The notes: generated by a model from the sequence alone, not told the origin. A DNA stretch of 38,583 bases from an uncultured Rhodopila sp. (GCF_903944925.1 NZ_CAJATU010000014.1:1-38583); one strand, 5' to 3'. Shown: positions 7,365 to 16,368, counted from the first letter of the stretch. Translations and numbers: made by a program.

Positions 7365-9293
7365 ATGACGAAGATTACTCTCAACAAAGAAACATTTACC
7401 GTTCCGCTGGACAAACTCCAACCGGACGAACGGAACGTTCGCCTGACCGGTCGGGAGATCGATGTCCCCGAACTGGCGCACAACATCGCGCATGAAGGTC
7501 TGCTGCACGGCCTCGGCGTGCGCCCGGTCTTGGACGCCAGCGGCGAACCGACAGGCCGATACGGCGTCGTCATCGGCGGACGCCGCCTGGCGGCACTGAA
7601 ACTGTTGGTAAAGAAGAAGCGGCTTGCCAAGGATGAGCCGGTCACCTGCTTCGCGGTAAAGCCGGCGGCGCTGACGAGCGCGGGGCTGGCCGAAAATTTA
7701 CATCGCCTGGCCATGCACCCCGCGGACTCTTATTTCGCATTTGCACGGATGTCCGACGAGGGCCTGTGCGATGCGGAGATCGCCGTCCGGTTCGGCCTAT
7801 CGCCGGCGACCGTGCAAAAGCGCCTTCGCCTTGGCCGGTTGTCCCCGGCGCTGCTGGATGCGCTTCGCGCCAACCGGATCAGCGAACCGGTGGCGCAGGC
7901 GTTCGCGATCACCGACGACACGGAGGCGCAGGAGCGGATTTTCGCCAAGGTCCAGGGAAGAGCGTGGATCGATCCTGCCGTTGTGCGGGCGATGTTGACC
8001 GAGGGCGAGGTGCCGGGCCACGACCGACGCGTGGCATTGATCGGGCTGGCCGCCTACGAGCAGGCCGGCGGCGGCGTGCGGCGCGATCTGTTTGCCGATG
8101 ACGCGGGCGGCGGCGTCACCCTGACGGACCCCGACCTGCTGGACCGGCTGGTGCTCGAAAAGCTGGCCGCGGAGGGCGACAGGCTGCGCGCGGACGGCTG
8201 GCGGGCAGTTTCGGTGTCGATGATGCCGCCCGAGGACATGCGGGGCTTCTACGCCGCGCCGTTCGACCGCGTGGCGTTATCGGAAGACACCGACCGGCGG
8301 CTGACGGATTTGAGCGAACAATACGATGCGCTGGTGGAGCAGGGCGAGGCCGAGGGGCTGACCGACGAGGAGGAAGAACGGCTCGACGCGATCCGCGCGG
8401 AGGTGACCGCGATCGAGGAGGCAACCGAAGCCTACGGCGACGAGACGAAGGCGGCGGGCAGGGCGTTCGTGTTCCTCGGCGACGGCGGGTTGCGCGTGGT
8501 CAGAGGGTTGCCGCGCGCCGGGCTGGCGCAGACCGCCGACGAAACCCGGATCGACGACGACAACGACGATGACGGCGAACCCGGCGCAAATGGCGGTGTC
8601 TCGACTCCGGACCATCCGGCAAACAAGAAGCCGGAGCTGTCCGCCACGCTGACCGCGGAGCTTCAGGCGCACCGCACCGCGGCCCTGCAAGCCCGGGTCG
8701 CGCAAATGCCCGATCTGGCGTTGCGGCTGGTGGTGCACAGCCTGCTTCTCGGTCGCGGTCATGGCGGTTACCGCACGGTCGCGAAGATCAGCGGATACGA
8801 GCCGAACCTGCAGCAGGCATGCCGGACTATTGAGGACACCGAAGCCGCCCGCATGGTCACCGCGATGCACGACCGGCGCGGCGACCACGAACCCGGCGAG
8901 CATGCCGATCTGCTGCCCTGGCTGCTCAGTCTCGACAACGCCGAGGTGTTGACTGTGCTGGCTCCGCTGGTGGCATCAACCGTCGATGCCGGATGCGAGG
9001 ACTGGTCGCAGGGGGCGGGCCGCTCGCTGGCGGCCGGGGTGGCGACGGCGGCGCGGCTGACCATGACCGACTGGTGGACGCCGACGGTTGAGACGTATTT
9101 CGGCCGGGTGACCAAGGCGCAGATCGCCCGGGCCGTGACGGAGGCCGGGGCAGGGCCGTTCAACACCGAGGGGAAAAAGGCCGAGGTCGCGGCGGCGGCG
9201 GCCCGACTGGTCGCAGGCACCGGCTGGCTCCCGGCCATATTGCGCAGCCCGCCCGACCACAACGGCAACGCGGCGGCGAGCTCCGAGGTCTAG
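7365..9293 (+). CDS. Large ParB/RepB/Spo0J-family protein
   Basis: A 642-residue protein with an N-terminal ParB/Srx domain: VPLDKLQPDERNVRLTG, the nucleotide-binding GGRRLAAL box near residue 70, and AGLAENLHRLAMHPAD near 105. A central helix-turn-helix follows (CDAEIAVRFGLSPATVQKRL, about 130-150). The remaining 450 residues are an acidic linker (around EAEGLTDEEEERLDAIRAEV) and a C-terminal region of unknown fold. Chromosomal ParB is about 300 residues; this long form is typical of alphaproteobacterial plasmids and conjugative elements. The start has GGAG about ten bases upstream. No parA gene adjoins it, so a role in partition is possible but not shown; gene regulation is an alternative. 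Confidence 0.85.
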   Translation: MTKITLNKETFTVPLDKLQPDERNVRLTGREIDVPELAHNIAHEGLLHGLGVRPVLDASGEPTGRYGVVIGGRRLAALKLLVKKKRLAKDEPVTCFAVKPAALTSAGLAENLHRLAMHPADSYFAFARMSDEGLCDAEIAVRFGLSPATVQKRLRLGRLSPALLDALRANRISEPVAQAFAITDDTEAQERIFAKVQGRAWIDPAVVRAMLTEGEVPGHDRRVALIGLAAYEQAGGGVRRDLFADDAGGGVTLTDPDLLDRLVLEKLAAEGDRLRADGWRAVSVSMMPPEDMRGFYAAPFDRVALSEDTDRRLTDLSEQYDALVEQGEAEGLTDEEEERLDAIRAEVTAIEEATEAYGDETKAAGRAFVFLGDGGLRVVRGLPRAGLAQTADETRIDDDNDDDGEPGANGGVSTPDHPANKKPELSATLTAELQAHRTAALQARVAQMPDLALRLVVHSLLLGRGHGGYRTVAKISGYEPNLQQACRTIEDTEAARMVTAMHDRRGDHEPGEHADLLPWLLSLDNAEVLTVLAPLVASTVDAGCEDWSQGAGRSLAAGVATAARLTMTDWWTPTVETYFGRVTKAQIARAVTEAGAGPFNTEGKKAEVAAAAARLVAGTGWLPAILRSPPDHNGNAAASSEV

Positions 9294-9298
9294 AGTAG

Positions 9299-9347
9299 AC
9301 CGGGAAGTGGAAGGGACGGTGTAGCGCCGTTCTCTTCCACTCCCGGT
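9299..9347. terminator. Hairpin between convergent genes
   Basis: A long imperfect inverted repeat: ACCGGGAAGTGGAAGGGACGG on the left pairs with CCGTTCTCTTCCACTCCCGGT on the right. It sits between the 3' ends of the ParB-like gene (plus) and the TraM-position gene (minus). There is no long T-run, but the position fits a two-way transcription stop. Confidence 0.6.
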
Positions 9348-9378
9348 CGTGCCAAAGCGGACGAGCCGGACAAGACGA

Positions 9379-9858
9379 TCAGTGTTGCTTCGGCAGCGGC
9401 GCCACGCAGAACCACTGCCCTTGCTGGCTGTACCCGCACGACAACCCCGGAATAGCCTCGGCCTTCTCACGGAGGACACCAAAGGCCAGCAAGGCGAGCA
9501 CGGACAGCACACCGAGCGCGTATGCGCCGCCGCAGCACAGGCCGATCAGCGCCATCGTTTTCCTGTCCAGGGTGCGAACGACGCGCTGCGCTTCGATCCG
9601 CATCGCGCGATAGGCGCCATTCTCCGTCGCTTCGACCAGCGCGGCACGATCATTATCCGTGAGCGGATCACGCGCCGCGATAACGTCGGCAACGGCCCGT
9701 TCCCATCGCCGGGTGCTTCTGCCGAACACCCCGAGCACGGCGGACAGCGCTGCGGTGATGAAGCGATACGGATCCGAGCGCAGGAACGGGGACTCGCCCG
9801 CCCGCGCCAGATCCTCCTGCGCCGAGACGATTGCCGCCTGAAGATCGTCCGACGGCAT
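9379..9858 (-). CDS. TraM-position conjugal transfer membrane protein
   Basis: A protein of about 160 residues. The N-terminal two thirds are helical and soluble (DDLQAAIVSAQEDLARAGES, then YRFITAALSAVLGVFGRST). One long hydrophobic segment near residues 105-135 (ALIGLCCGGAYALGVLSVLA) anchors it in the inner membrane, and a short periplasmic tail with two Cys follows (SCGYSQQGQWFCVAP). The start is uncertain: ATG at 9858 is listed, but GTG at 9879 overlaps the end of the upstream gene and has a better purine stretch. By its place after traK- and traL-like genes it corresponds to traM of IncP-like transfer regions; this is synteny, not sequence recognition. Confidence 0.6.
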   Translation of the reverse strand: MPSDDLQAAIVSAQEDLARAGESPFLRSDPYRFITAALSAVLGVFGRSTRRWERAVADVIAARDPLTDNDRAALVEATENGAYRAMRIEAQRVVRTLDRKTMALIGLCCGGAYALGVLSVLALLAFGVLREKAEAIPGLSCGYSQQGQWFCVAPLPKQH

Positions 9859-9869
9859 ATCCGGAGGCG

Positions 9870-10790
9870 CTATGTCCACGGCATCCACCCCGCGCGCTCG
9901 ATGTCCGCGAACTCGGCCTCCGTCCGCATCAACCACTCACGCACCGCGACCCGCTCGATCGCCGAGATATCCGCCGGCCGCTTGCCGTCCGGCACGATCC
10001 CGTCGCGCGCTTGCGCGAACAGGACGCGGGCCTTCTCGATCGCCAGGGCAACGCGCTGGGTCAGCGGAGGCAGCCATAGCTCGACGGCTCCGCGGTCAAG
10101 CGCCGCCTTGTATTCCGGCTGGCGGCGGATGTCGTTATACGCAGACGGGCTGTCGGCCTTGCCAAGGTTCAGGATCAGCGCCGTCGCTCGTGGCCGGTAG
10201 CCGAGGCGTTCGTAGGTCTTGAGGAACGCGAGATCATCGAGGCGCGGGCTGAACAGGTAGGCCGCGACGATCGCCATGCCCTCCTGTTCGACGCGTTCCG
10301 GCATGTCCGGTTGCGCCTCAACCATCAGGCGCAACGCCATGTCGCCGCCGCCGAAATCCCAGATGCCTCCCCAGCGCAGCTTCTGCATCGCGGCCAGGCG
10401 AGCGGTCGCCCATGCGGCCGTCGCACGCGGATCGGCGGCAGGCGGCTGAACGACGCCGGGCGCGAAGTCCGCCAGGTTGCGGCTGCCGGGAGCCAGCGCC
10501 GCCATCACGGACTGGCCCTGCTTGTCGTGCGCGATCAGCTTCTCGATGAGGTAGCGGGCGACCACGGTCTTGCCGGTGTTGCCTTCGCCAATCAGTTGCC
10601 AAAGCTTAACAAGACCGGACAGGTCAGGGAGCGGCTGTGTCCGGGGGGTCCGCCTGATCTCATCGGCGGCGTAGATCGGCGGCAGTTCGCTCAATTCGAT
10701 CGGCTCGCTCTGCGCCGCCTCCATGTCGGCCAGCACATCGGCCAGCGTCATCGGGGGCGGCTTCACAGCGTCATGGTTGTCCTTGGGCAT
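9870..10790 (-). CDS. traL: TraL-like P-loop ATPase
   Basis: A 306-residue protein with a Walker A motif at about residues 68-75 (GEGNTGKT), followed by VVARYLIEKLIAHDKQGQSV, as in the ParA/MinD-like TraL proteins of conjugative systems. Later segments DFGGGDMALRLM and RATALILNLGKADS suit the rest of the ParA fold. The start at 10790 has AGAGGA six bases upstream; an ATG at 10805 overlapping the traK stop is an alternative. It lies between the traK- and traM-position genes and is probably co-transcribed with them away from oriT. In IncP plasmids TraL is an accessory relaxosome/transfer ATPase. A plasmid partition ParA is the main alternative, but the neighbours argue for transfer. Confidence 0.75.
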   Translation of the reverse strand: MPKDNHDAVKPPPMTLADVLADMEAAQSEPIELSELPPIYAADEIRRTPRTQPLPDLSGLVKLWQLIGEGNTGKTVVARYLIEKLIAHDKQGQSVMAALAPGSRNLADFAPGVVQPPAADPRATAAWATARLAAMQKLRWGGIWDFGGGDMALRLMVEAQPDMPERVEQEGMAIVAAYLFSPRLDDLAFLKTYERLGYRPRATALILNLGKADSPSAYNDIRRQPEYKAALDRGAVELWLPPLTQRVALAIEKARVLFAQARDGIVPDGKRPADISAIERVAVREWLMRTEAEFADIERAGWMPWT

Positions 10791-10801
10791 TCTGCGTCCT
10801 C

Positions 10802-11218
10802 TCATCTTGCTTTTGGGATGCGGACCGTTCGCGTCGTTTTTCCGTCCATTGATGTGATCGTGATCTCCTCTTCGTTGTCGGGCAGATTGGCAGCCAACGC
10901 AGCGGGTGGTTCGGGTGGTCGCGGCGGTAGTTGTGACGTTGGAGCACCCGGGATCGGGCGGCTTGGCTCCGACTTCCGGTCATCGGTTACGCCCGCCCGC
11001 GCCAGGTCGATCTGAAGCCGCCCCCATGACTTGCGAAGGTCGTCGGGGTTGAAAGCCAGCCCCTCGTCGGCCGCTGTCCTGGCCAATGCATTCCATCTCC
11101 GGCCGTGCTGCGCGAACACGGCCTCGATCTCCACGCGCCGTTTCCACAGCCAGCGATAGGAGGCGGATCGATCATCCAGCGTCTTTGCGATCAGCCGTTC
11201 GCTGAAGTCATCAGCCAC
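10802..11218 (-). CDS. traK: TraK-like oriT accessory protein
   Basis: A 138-residue basic protein with an N-terminal helical DNA-binding-like region (DDFSERLIAKTLDDRSASYR, WLWKRRVEIEAVFAQHGRRW, then DDLRKSWGRLQ). A proline-rich linker and a short C-terminal piece follow (ITSMDGKTTRTVRIPKAR). The start is GTG at 11218 with GGGAAGTG upstream. It is the first gene leftward from the candidate oriT and is followed by the traL-like gene with an ATGA-type junction. In IncP systems TraK wraps the DNA beside oriT to help the relaxase. Assignment rests on size, charge and position; direct sequence recognition is moderate. Confidence 0.6.
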   Translation of the reverse strand: MADDFSERLIAKTLDDRSASYRWLWKRRVEIEAVFAQHGRRWNALARTAADEGLAFNPDDLRKSWGRLQIDLARAGVTDDRKSEPSRPIPGAPTSQLPPRPPEPPAALAANLPDNEEEITITSMDGKTTRTVRIPKAR

Positions 11219-11405
11219 AGGTCACTTCCCAGCAAGGATGCGGATGTATCACGGCAGCCGCGCGCCAGTCAAACGGACATGAGACGGAAGCCTGACGGCC
11301 CCTGCAAGGGTCTGCGGCGTAAGGGTGGCGGTTGCTCAGATGGCGTGGTAAGTCTTTCAGACCATTGTAAGCCTCACGGCTTACGAACGGCATCAGGGAG
11401 GCGGT
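11219..11405. other. Candidate origin of transfer (oriT)
   Basis: A 187-base non-coding segment between the divergent traK-like gene and the coiled-coil/GIY-YIG/traA genes, the usual place of oriT. It contains a perfect inverted repeat GTAAGCC-TCAC-GGCTTAC at 11367-11384 and a partial one nearby (GTCT-TTC-AGAC). I cannot recognise a known nic consensus, so the nick position is not claimed. The region must also carry the two divergent promoters and the ribosome site GGGAGG before 11406. Confidence 0.45.
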
Positions 11406-11783
11406 ATGGCAGACCCCGACATCCACCTGAAACTGGACCGCATCCTCGCCGGACAACAGCAACTGCTGACGCGCATCGCCGAGCAGAGTGAGACGATCAA
11501 AACGCTCGCCGCGGCCGTTTCGGTGCAGCAAGAGTCGCTGGACACCAACACGGAGACGATCAGCCGGCTGGCCGAGGCGATGAGCCGGGAGGCCGGCGGC
11601 GGGCGTGATCTCGCCGAAGCGATCGCCTCGATCGCGGCGAACCTGAAGCTGATCCAGCAGGACGGCGCCCGCATGGTGGTCCTGGTCGGGAGGTTGCCGG
11701 AGGCCGTGGCGCAGGCCGCTCAGGATGCCGTCCTGATGGCGATGGGCGAGGGGGTGGACATCCCTCCGGGAGATCGGGAATGA
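11406..11783 (+). CDS. Coiled-coil relaxosome-region protein (TraJ position)
   Basis: A 125-residue mostly helical protein with long heptad-like stretches (LDRILAGQQQLLTRIAEQSE, TIKTLAAAVSVQQESLDTNT). It has no Cys, no membrane segment and no signal peptide. The ribosome site AGGGAGGCGG precedes the ATG. Its stop overlaps the start of the GIY-YIG gene by four bases (ATGA), so translation is coupled. It takes the place of traJ or another oriT-binding accessory protein, but no DNA-binding motif is evident. It may instead tether or oligomerise the relaxosome. Function not assigned. Confidence 0.7.
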   Translation: MADPDIHLKLDRILAGQQQLLTRIAEQSETIKTLAAAVSVQQESLDTNTETISRLAEAMSREAGGGRDLAEAIASIAANLKLIQQDGARMVVLVGRLPEAVAQAAQDAVLMAMGEGVDIPPGDRE

Positions 11784-12235
11784 GCGATCCGCGCACGCCG
11801 GGCTGGATTTACGTGCTGGCCAGCGCATCGCATCCCGGCATCGTCAAGGTCGGCCGCACGTCGCGCCACACGGAGGGCAGGCTGTCGGAGGTGGACCGCT
11901 CCGCCTATGCCGCGTTCGGCCCGTGGACGGAGGTCTGGTCGCGCGCCGTGGCTGATTGCCCGCACGTCGAGGCCGCGGCGCATCGGATGCTGGCGAACCG
12001 CCGGGTGAAGCTGAACCGCCTGCCGTGCCGGGAATTGTTCCGGGTAGACAGCGCCGAGGCATGCCGCGTCGTGGAAGCCGCCGCCGGGTCTCTGGTCATG
12101 GCGCGGAGGCCGTTGCCTCCGCTGCGCCGGCCGTTCACCCGCCGGTTCCGGGTGTGGCGCTGGCGGCGCCCGTTGACGGCTATCGTCCTGCTACCCGTCC
12201 TGGTGTGGCTGATCGGCGCGTTGCTGCACCCATGA
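11780..12235 (+). CDS. GIY-YIG-like (T5orf172/MUG113-type) protein with C-terminal membrane anchor
   Basis: A 151-residue protein. The N-terminus has the GIY-YIG core in the T5orf172/MUG113 form: GWIYVLAS at residues 8-15 and VKVGRT at 22-27, then a conserved Glu helix (HVEAAAHRMLANRRV) and CRELFRVDSAEA. These folds cut or bind DNA with a single metal-bound Glu. An arginine-rich linker (RRFRVWRWRR) and a terminal hydrophobic helix (LTAIVLLPVLVWLIGALL) suggest anchoring in the inner membrane with the nuclease-like part inside the cell. It overlaps the preceding gene and, through ATGATG, the relaxase start, so all three are co-translated. Activity is inferred only from the fold. Confidence 0.8.
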   Translation: MSDPRTPGWIYVLASASHPGIVKVGRTSRHTEGRLSEVDRSAYAAFGPWTEVWSRAVADCPHVEAAAHRMLANRRVKLNRLPCRELFRVDSAEACRVVEAAAGSLVMARRPLPPLRRPFTRRFRVWRWRRPLTAIVLLPVLVWLIGALLHP

Positions 12236-15200
12236 TGTCGCTCCACATGGGGGCGGCCGGGGCGGTGGCCGGTGGCAAGGCCATGGCCGAGTATCTGCTT
12301 GAGCAGCAGATCGACGTCGCGGCCATGCGCTCGGCGGCCTATTACGGACAGACGGCCGGCGTCGAAGAAGCCATTGTTCAGGGCTATGGTGCTGCGCCCC
12401 AACTGCGCACGGACATCGATCTTGAACTGGCCGCGGCGCTGGGGCTGAAGCGCGGCGAGGTCATCGGCGTGGACGCGCTGGCCAATCTCCTGTCGGGACA
12501 TCGCGCGGACGGCGAGGCGTTGCCGCTAAAAGACAATCAGCACCGCGGCGTCACCACCTACGGCGACACCGAGTCCGAGGACGGCGAGGTGAGGCATCGG
12601 GTGGCGTATCTCGACCTGACGTTCTCGGCGCCCAAGCATCTGTCCCTTGCCTGGGCGTTCGCTGAAACCGAGGCGGAACGGAACTCGCTGCTTCAGGCGC
12701 ACCGCACCGCGGTGGCCGAGACGCTGCGCTATATCGAGCAGCAGATTATCCGCGGACAGACCGACGCCGCCGGCCCGGGGCGGATGGCCTGGATCACGGT
12801 CCAGCACTACACCGCACGCCCGACGGTGGAACAGGTGCGGACGGACCCGGCGACCGGCGAAGTCTACACCGCGCTGCAAAGCGCCAAGGTTGCCGGTGAC
12901 CCGGCGGTGCATTCGCACAGCCTGGTGCCGAACCTGATCCGCACTGAAAGCGGCCGGCTCGTCGCCATCGACACTGTCGCTTTCCACGGCCGGGTGAAGG
13001 AGTTCGGCGCGGTCTATCAGGCCATCGCGGCGCGTGAACTGACCGCGCTGGGCGCCGCCGTCGATCTCGATCCGCGCACCAAGATGGCGCGGCTTCCCGC
13101 CATCCCGGAATACGCGGTCGATGAATTTTCCAAGCGATCCCGCGAAGGTGAGGCGGCAGCCCGCGCGTGGGCAAAGCGTGAAGGTCGCGACTGGGACGAG
13201 CTGTCGCCGGAGCAGCAATCCGCCTTCAGGAAGCAGGGGGCCCACGCGACGCGGCAGGACAAGGAGACCAACACGCCGGACATGCAGGCGTGGCGCGAGC
13301 AGGCCGAACGGATCGGGTGGAAGCATCGGACGGTGATCGGTGAACGGGCACCCGAGCGCCAGCGCGCCGAGCGGATGGACCATGCGGACCGGGAGGGTTT
13401 GCCGCATCTGGCGGAGATGCTGACCGGACGCGCGGTGATCGGCCAAGGCGATGCGCGGGTGGCGATTGCGCGCGGCTTCATCGCTGCCGGCGGGTTGGAC
13501 TCTACCGACGACGTCGGCGCCATGGCGAAGCATTGGGCGGCGGCCGGCGTCATGCAGGACGGCCGCGAGACGAAACTCATCTGGAAAGAGGTTGAGCGCG
13601 GCCAGATCAAGATCACCACGGATCTGCACCGCGACCAGGAGACCGAACTGATCGGGCTGGCGCGGGCGGCCGCCGCCGATCGCCGGCACGCCCTCACGTC
13701 CGATGAGATTTCCGCCGCGGTTGCCCGATCCGGCGTGTCCTATGCCGGACGGCAGGGCAACAGCCAGCGCGAAGCCGTCGAGACCTTGGGCACGGATGGC
13801 GGTCTGGCCGTCCTGGTCGGCGTCGCCGGATCAGGCAAGTCGAGCAAGATCCTCAAGCCGCTGGTCGAGGGATGGCAACACCGCGGCCTCGATGTCTGGG
13901 GCACCGCCCAGGCGTGGCGCCAGGCCAAGGATCTGCGCGGTGCGGGGATCGAGAACGCCAACGTCCGCGCGCTTGATCCGCTGCTGGCCGGCATTGCCGA
14001 GGGCCGCACCAAGGTCGGCGGGAACAGTGTCGTGGTGCTGGACGAGGTCGGCCGCATCGGCACCCGGCAGTTGCTGGAGCTGCTGCGGTTGCGGGAGCGA
14101 CACGGCTTCAAGCTGGTGACATTCGGCGACGACAGGCAGGCCACCTCCATCGAAGCGGGGCCTGTGGTGAATTTGCTGCGCCGGGCGCTGGGCGAAGAGC
14201 GCATCCCGATGCTGCTGGAGACCATCCGCCAGGAGAAGACGCGCGAGCGGGAGATCGCCGCCATGTGGCGACACGGCGGTGCAGCCGAAGCGATTGCCGC
14301 CAAGCGCGCGGACGGTACGGCCGAGTTGGTGCCCGGAGGCTATCGCGAGGCCGTCACCCGGGTTGCCGACCTGTATGTTGAACGGCGCAAGGCAACCGCG
14401 GACCGTGCGGACTATCGGATCAGCATCTCGGCGCCGACGAACTTCGACGCGCACGAGATCGCCCGGCTGGTGCGTGAGCGGCGGCGCGAGATGGGCGAGG
14501 TCGGGCCGGACCAGGCGCATGTGGCCGCGACGGACGGGCAGGGCAATGGCCGCAGCCTGGATCTGGCGGTCGGTGATCGCGTGCGGCTGTTCGCCCGCAC
14601 CCGCGGCGTGTTCTCCGACGAGAACGGCCGCCGCAAATCGGCTGTGGTCGGCGACAACGGCACCGTGCTGGAAGTCCTCGGCGTTGACCGCAGCAACGGC
14701 CTGAGCGTGCGCGGCGAGAGCGGCAAGACGGCGTTCGTGGCGTGGGAGGCGTTGCGAGATCGCAGCGGATCGGGCCGGCTGATGCTGGCCTATGGCGACG
14801 TGCTGACCATCGACACCGCGCAGGGCATCACGTCGCACGAGCATATCGGCGCCATGCCGGGCGGGTCGAGTGCCGTCACCAGCGGCAAGGCTTACGTGGC
14901 AGGCAGTCGCCACACGACCAGGCACTACCTTGTCGGCAGCGCGGGGGCCGAGACACGGGAGGCGCAGAGCCGCCGCATGTCGGGCCTGCCACAGATGACA
15001 CCGGCCGAGATGACGCGCGAGGCTTGGAGCAACCTGACCCGCAACCTGTCGAGGGTCACGGAGCAGGCCAGCGCGCTGGCGCTGCTTGAAGCTGCAGCCG
15101 TTAGCAAGCGGCAGACCGCCAAGGCATTGCAGGGCGCGTTGCGGACGCATGAGGCGCGCGAGGCCGCCGGCATGAGTGCGACGACGGTGCGCGAGAGGCA

Positions 15201-16368
15201 AGCGGCCGATACGGTGCGCAAGGCAATGCCGGCGCTGGCCGAGGGAATCGCGGCGATGGCCGAACGGCAGGCGGCGGTGAACCGGGCCGTGGGCACGATC
15301 GGATCGCACGGCGCAAGGCCGGCGCCCCCACCGAGGATCGTCAAGATAACCGAGGTCGAAGCGCAGCAGCAGTTTGCCGACGCGATGCGGGCGCACGGGC
15401 TGCGGCTGAAAGGGCTGCCGATCATGGACGGCAGGCTTCACTATGCGCCCGTGGACGGGAACCGCGGCAGGGAGATGTCCGGGGCCTACAAGGGCTTCTA
15501 CGGCGACGACAGGGTGCCGGCGGGCGCGATCTACAACTACAAGCAGGGCGGCTTCGTCGGCACCTGGAAGGCACACGGCGAGACGGTGGCCGTATCGCCC
15601 GCGGAGCTGGCGGAACGTGCCGCACGGGCTGCGGAGCGGATGGAGGCGCAGCGCCACGAACGGATCGCCCGCGAGGCCGCCGGAGCCGCAACCGCCGTTG
15701 CGCTCATTGCCGCAGCCAAGCCGGCGGACGCGTCGCATCCCTATCTGGCGGCAAAGGGTGTCGATGCGATCGGGGTCTATCAGGACACCAAGGGGAATCT
15801 GCTTGTTCCCCTGCGCACCGCCGGCGGCGAGCTGCGCAACGTCCAGACGATCGCGGCCGGCGGCGGCAAGCTGTATCTGGCCGGCGCGCAGAAGCTGGAG
15901 ACGTTCCACTTGCTCGGCGAGCTGCGCCCGGGCGAGCCGGTTGCGATAGCGGAGGGCTACGCCACGGCCGCCTCGGTGCATCGGGCGACGGGCATGCCGG
16001 TTGCGGTGGCGCTGGATACCAGCAACCTGTCGGCGGTGGCGCTGGCGCTGCGCCGGCAGGATCCGGATCGGCCGATCTACATGGCCGCCGATAATGACCA
16101 CCATTTGCCGCTGCGCGATCCGCCGCTGGCCAATGTCGGCAAGGAGAAGGCCGAGGCGGCGGCGCTCGCAGTCGGCGGCACGGTGCTGCTGCCGCCGGAG
16201 GCGCCGGAGCGGGCCGCGATCGGGAAGGGGACGGACTGGAACGACTATGAGGTGATCTATGGCCGGCAGGCTACCGAAGCGGCGCTGCGGTTGCGGATGG
16301 AAGGCCTGGCCGCGCTACGCCAGAGAGAGGTGCAACGGGCCGTTTCGAGGCAGTCCATGGGAGGTTAG
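12232..16368 (+). CDS. traA: MobF relaxase-helicase with C-terminal Toprim domain (TraA)
   Basis: A 1378-residue conjugative relaxase of the TrwC/TraI (MobF) class, starting at the ATG that overlaps the previous stop. Paired tyrosines Y37-Y38 are the likely nicking residues. The metal site includes H227 and H229 in DPAVHSHSLVPN; the third His is probably in VQHYTARPT upstream. The helicase part has Walker A GVAGSGKS near 530 and Walker B VVVLDEVGRIG with D604-E605. A C-terminal Toprim-like domain carries AIAEGYATAASVHRATG near 1240 and AADNDHH near 1287, the acidic metal residues of primase-type Toprim folds. It nicks oriT, unwinds the strand and may process or prime it. The last 11 codons form part of a direct repeat found again at 17592. 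Confidence 0.95.
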   Translation: MMSLHMGAAGAVAGGKAMAEYLLEQQIDVAAMRSAAYYGQTAGVEEAIVQGYGAAPQLRTDIDLELAAALGLKRGEVIGVDALANLLSGHRADGEALPLKDNQHRGVTTYGDTESEDGEVRHRVAYLDLTFSAPKHLSLAWAFAETEAERNSLLQAHRTAVAETLRYIEQQIIRGQTDAAGPGRMAWITVQHYTARPTVEQVRTDPATGEVYTALQSAKVAGDPAVHSHSLVPNLIRTESGRLVAIDTVAFHGRVKEFGAVYQAIAARELTALGAAVDLDPRTKMARLPAIPEYAVDEFSKRSREGEAAARAWAKREGRDWDELSPEQQSAFRKQGAHATRQDKETNTPDMQAWREQAERIGWKHRTVIGERAPERQRAERMDHADREGLPHLAEMLTGRAVIGQGDARVAIARGFIAAGGLDSTDDVGAMAKHWAAAGVMQDGRETKLIWKEVERGQIKITTDLHRDQETELIGLARAAAADRRHALTSDEISAAVARSGVSYAGRQGNSQREAVETLGTDGGLAVLVGVAGSGKSSKILKPLVEGWQHRGLDVWGTAQAWRQAKDLRGAGIENANVRALDPLLAGIAEGRTKVGGNSVVVLDEVGRIGTRQLLELLRLRERHGFKLVTFGDDRQATSIEAGPVVNLLRRALGEERIPMLLETIRQEKTREREIAAMWRHGGAAEAIAAKRADGTAELVPGGYREAVTRVADLYVERRKATADRADYRISISAPTNFDAHEIARLVRERRREMGEVGPDQAHVAATDGQGNGRSLDLAVGDRVRLFARTRGVFSDENGRRKSAVVGDNGTVLEVLGVDRSNGLSVRGESGKTAFVAWEALRDRSGSGRLMLAYGDVLTIDTAQGITSHEHIGAMPGGSSAVTSGKAYVAGSRHTTRHYLVGSAGAETREAQSRRMSGLPQMTPAEMTREAWSNLTRNLSRVTEQASALALLEAAAVSKRQTAKALQGALRTHEAREAAGMSATTVRERQAADTVRKAMPALAEGIAAMAERQAAVNRAVGTIGSHGARPAPPPRIVKITEVEAQQQFADAMRAHGLRLKGLPIMDGRLHYAPVDGNRGREMSGAYKGFYGDDRVPAGAIYNYKQGGFVGTWKAHGETVAVSPAELAERAARAAERMEAQRHERIAREAAGAATAVALIAAAKPADASHPYLAAKGVDAIGVYQDTKGNLLVPLRTAGGELRNVQTIAAGGGKLYLAGAQKLETFHLLGELRPGEPVAIAEGYATAASVHRATGMPVAVALDTSNLSAVALALRRQDPDRPIYMAADNDHHLPLRDPPLANVGKEKAEAAALAVGGTVLLPPEAPERAAIGKGTDWNDYEVIYGRQATEAALRLRMEGLAALRQREVQRAVSRQSMGG

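Noticed and set aside
13831..16104. A 757-codon open frame antisense to traA
   Set aside because: A shadow of the GC-rich coding frame; the sense strand has full relaxase, helicase and Toprim motifs.
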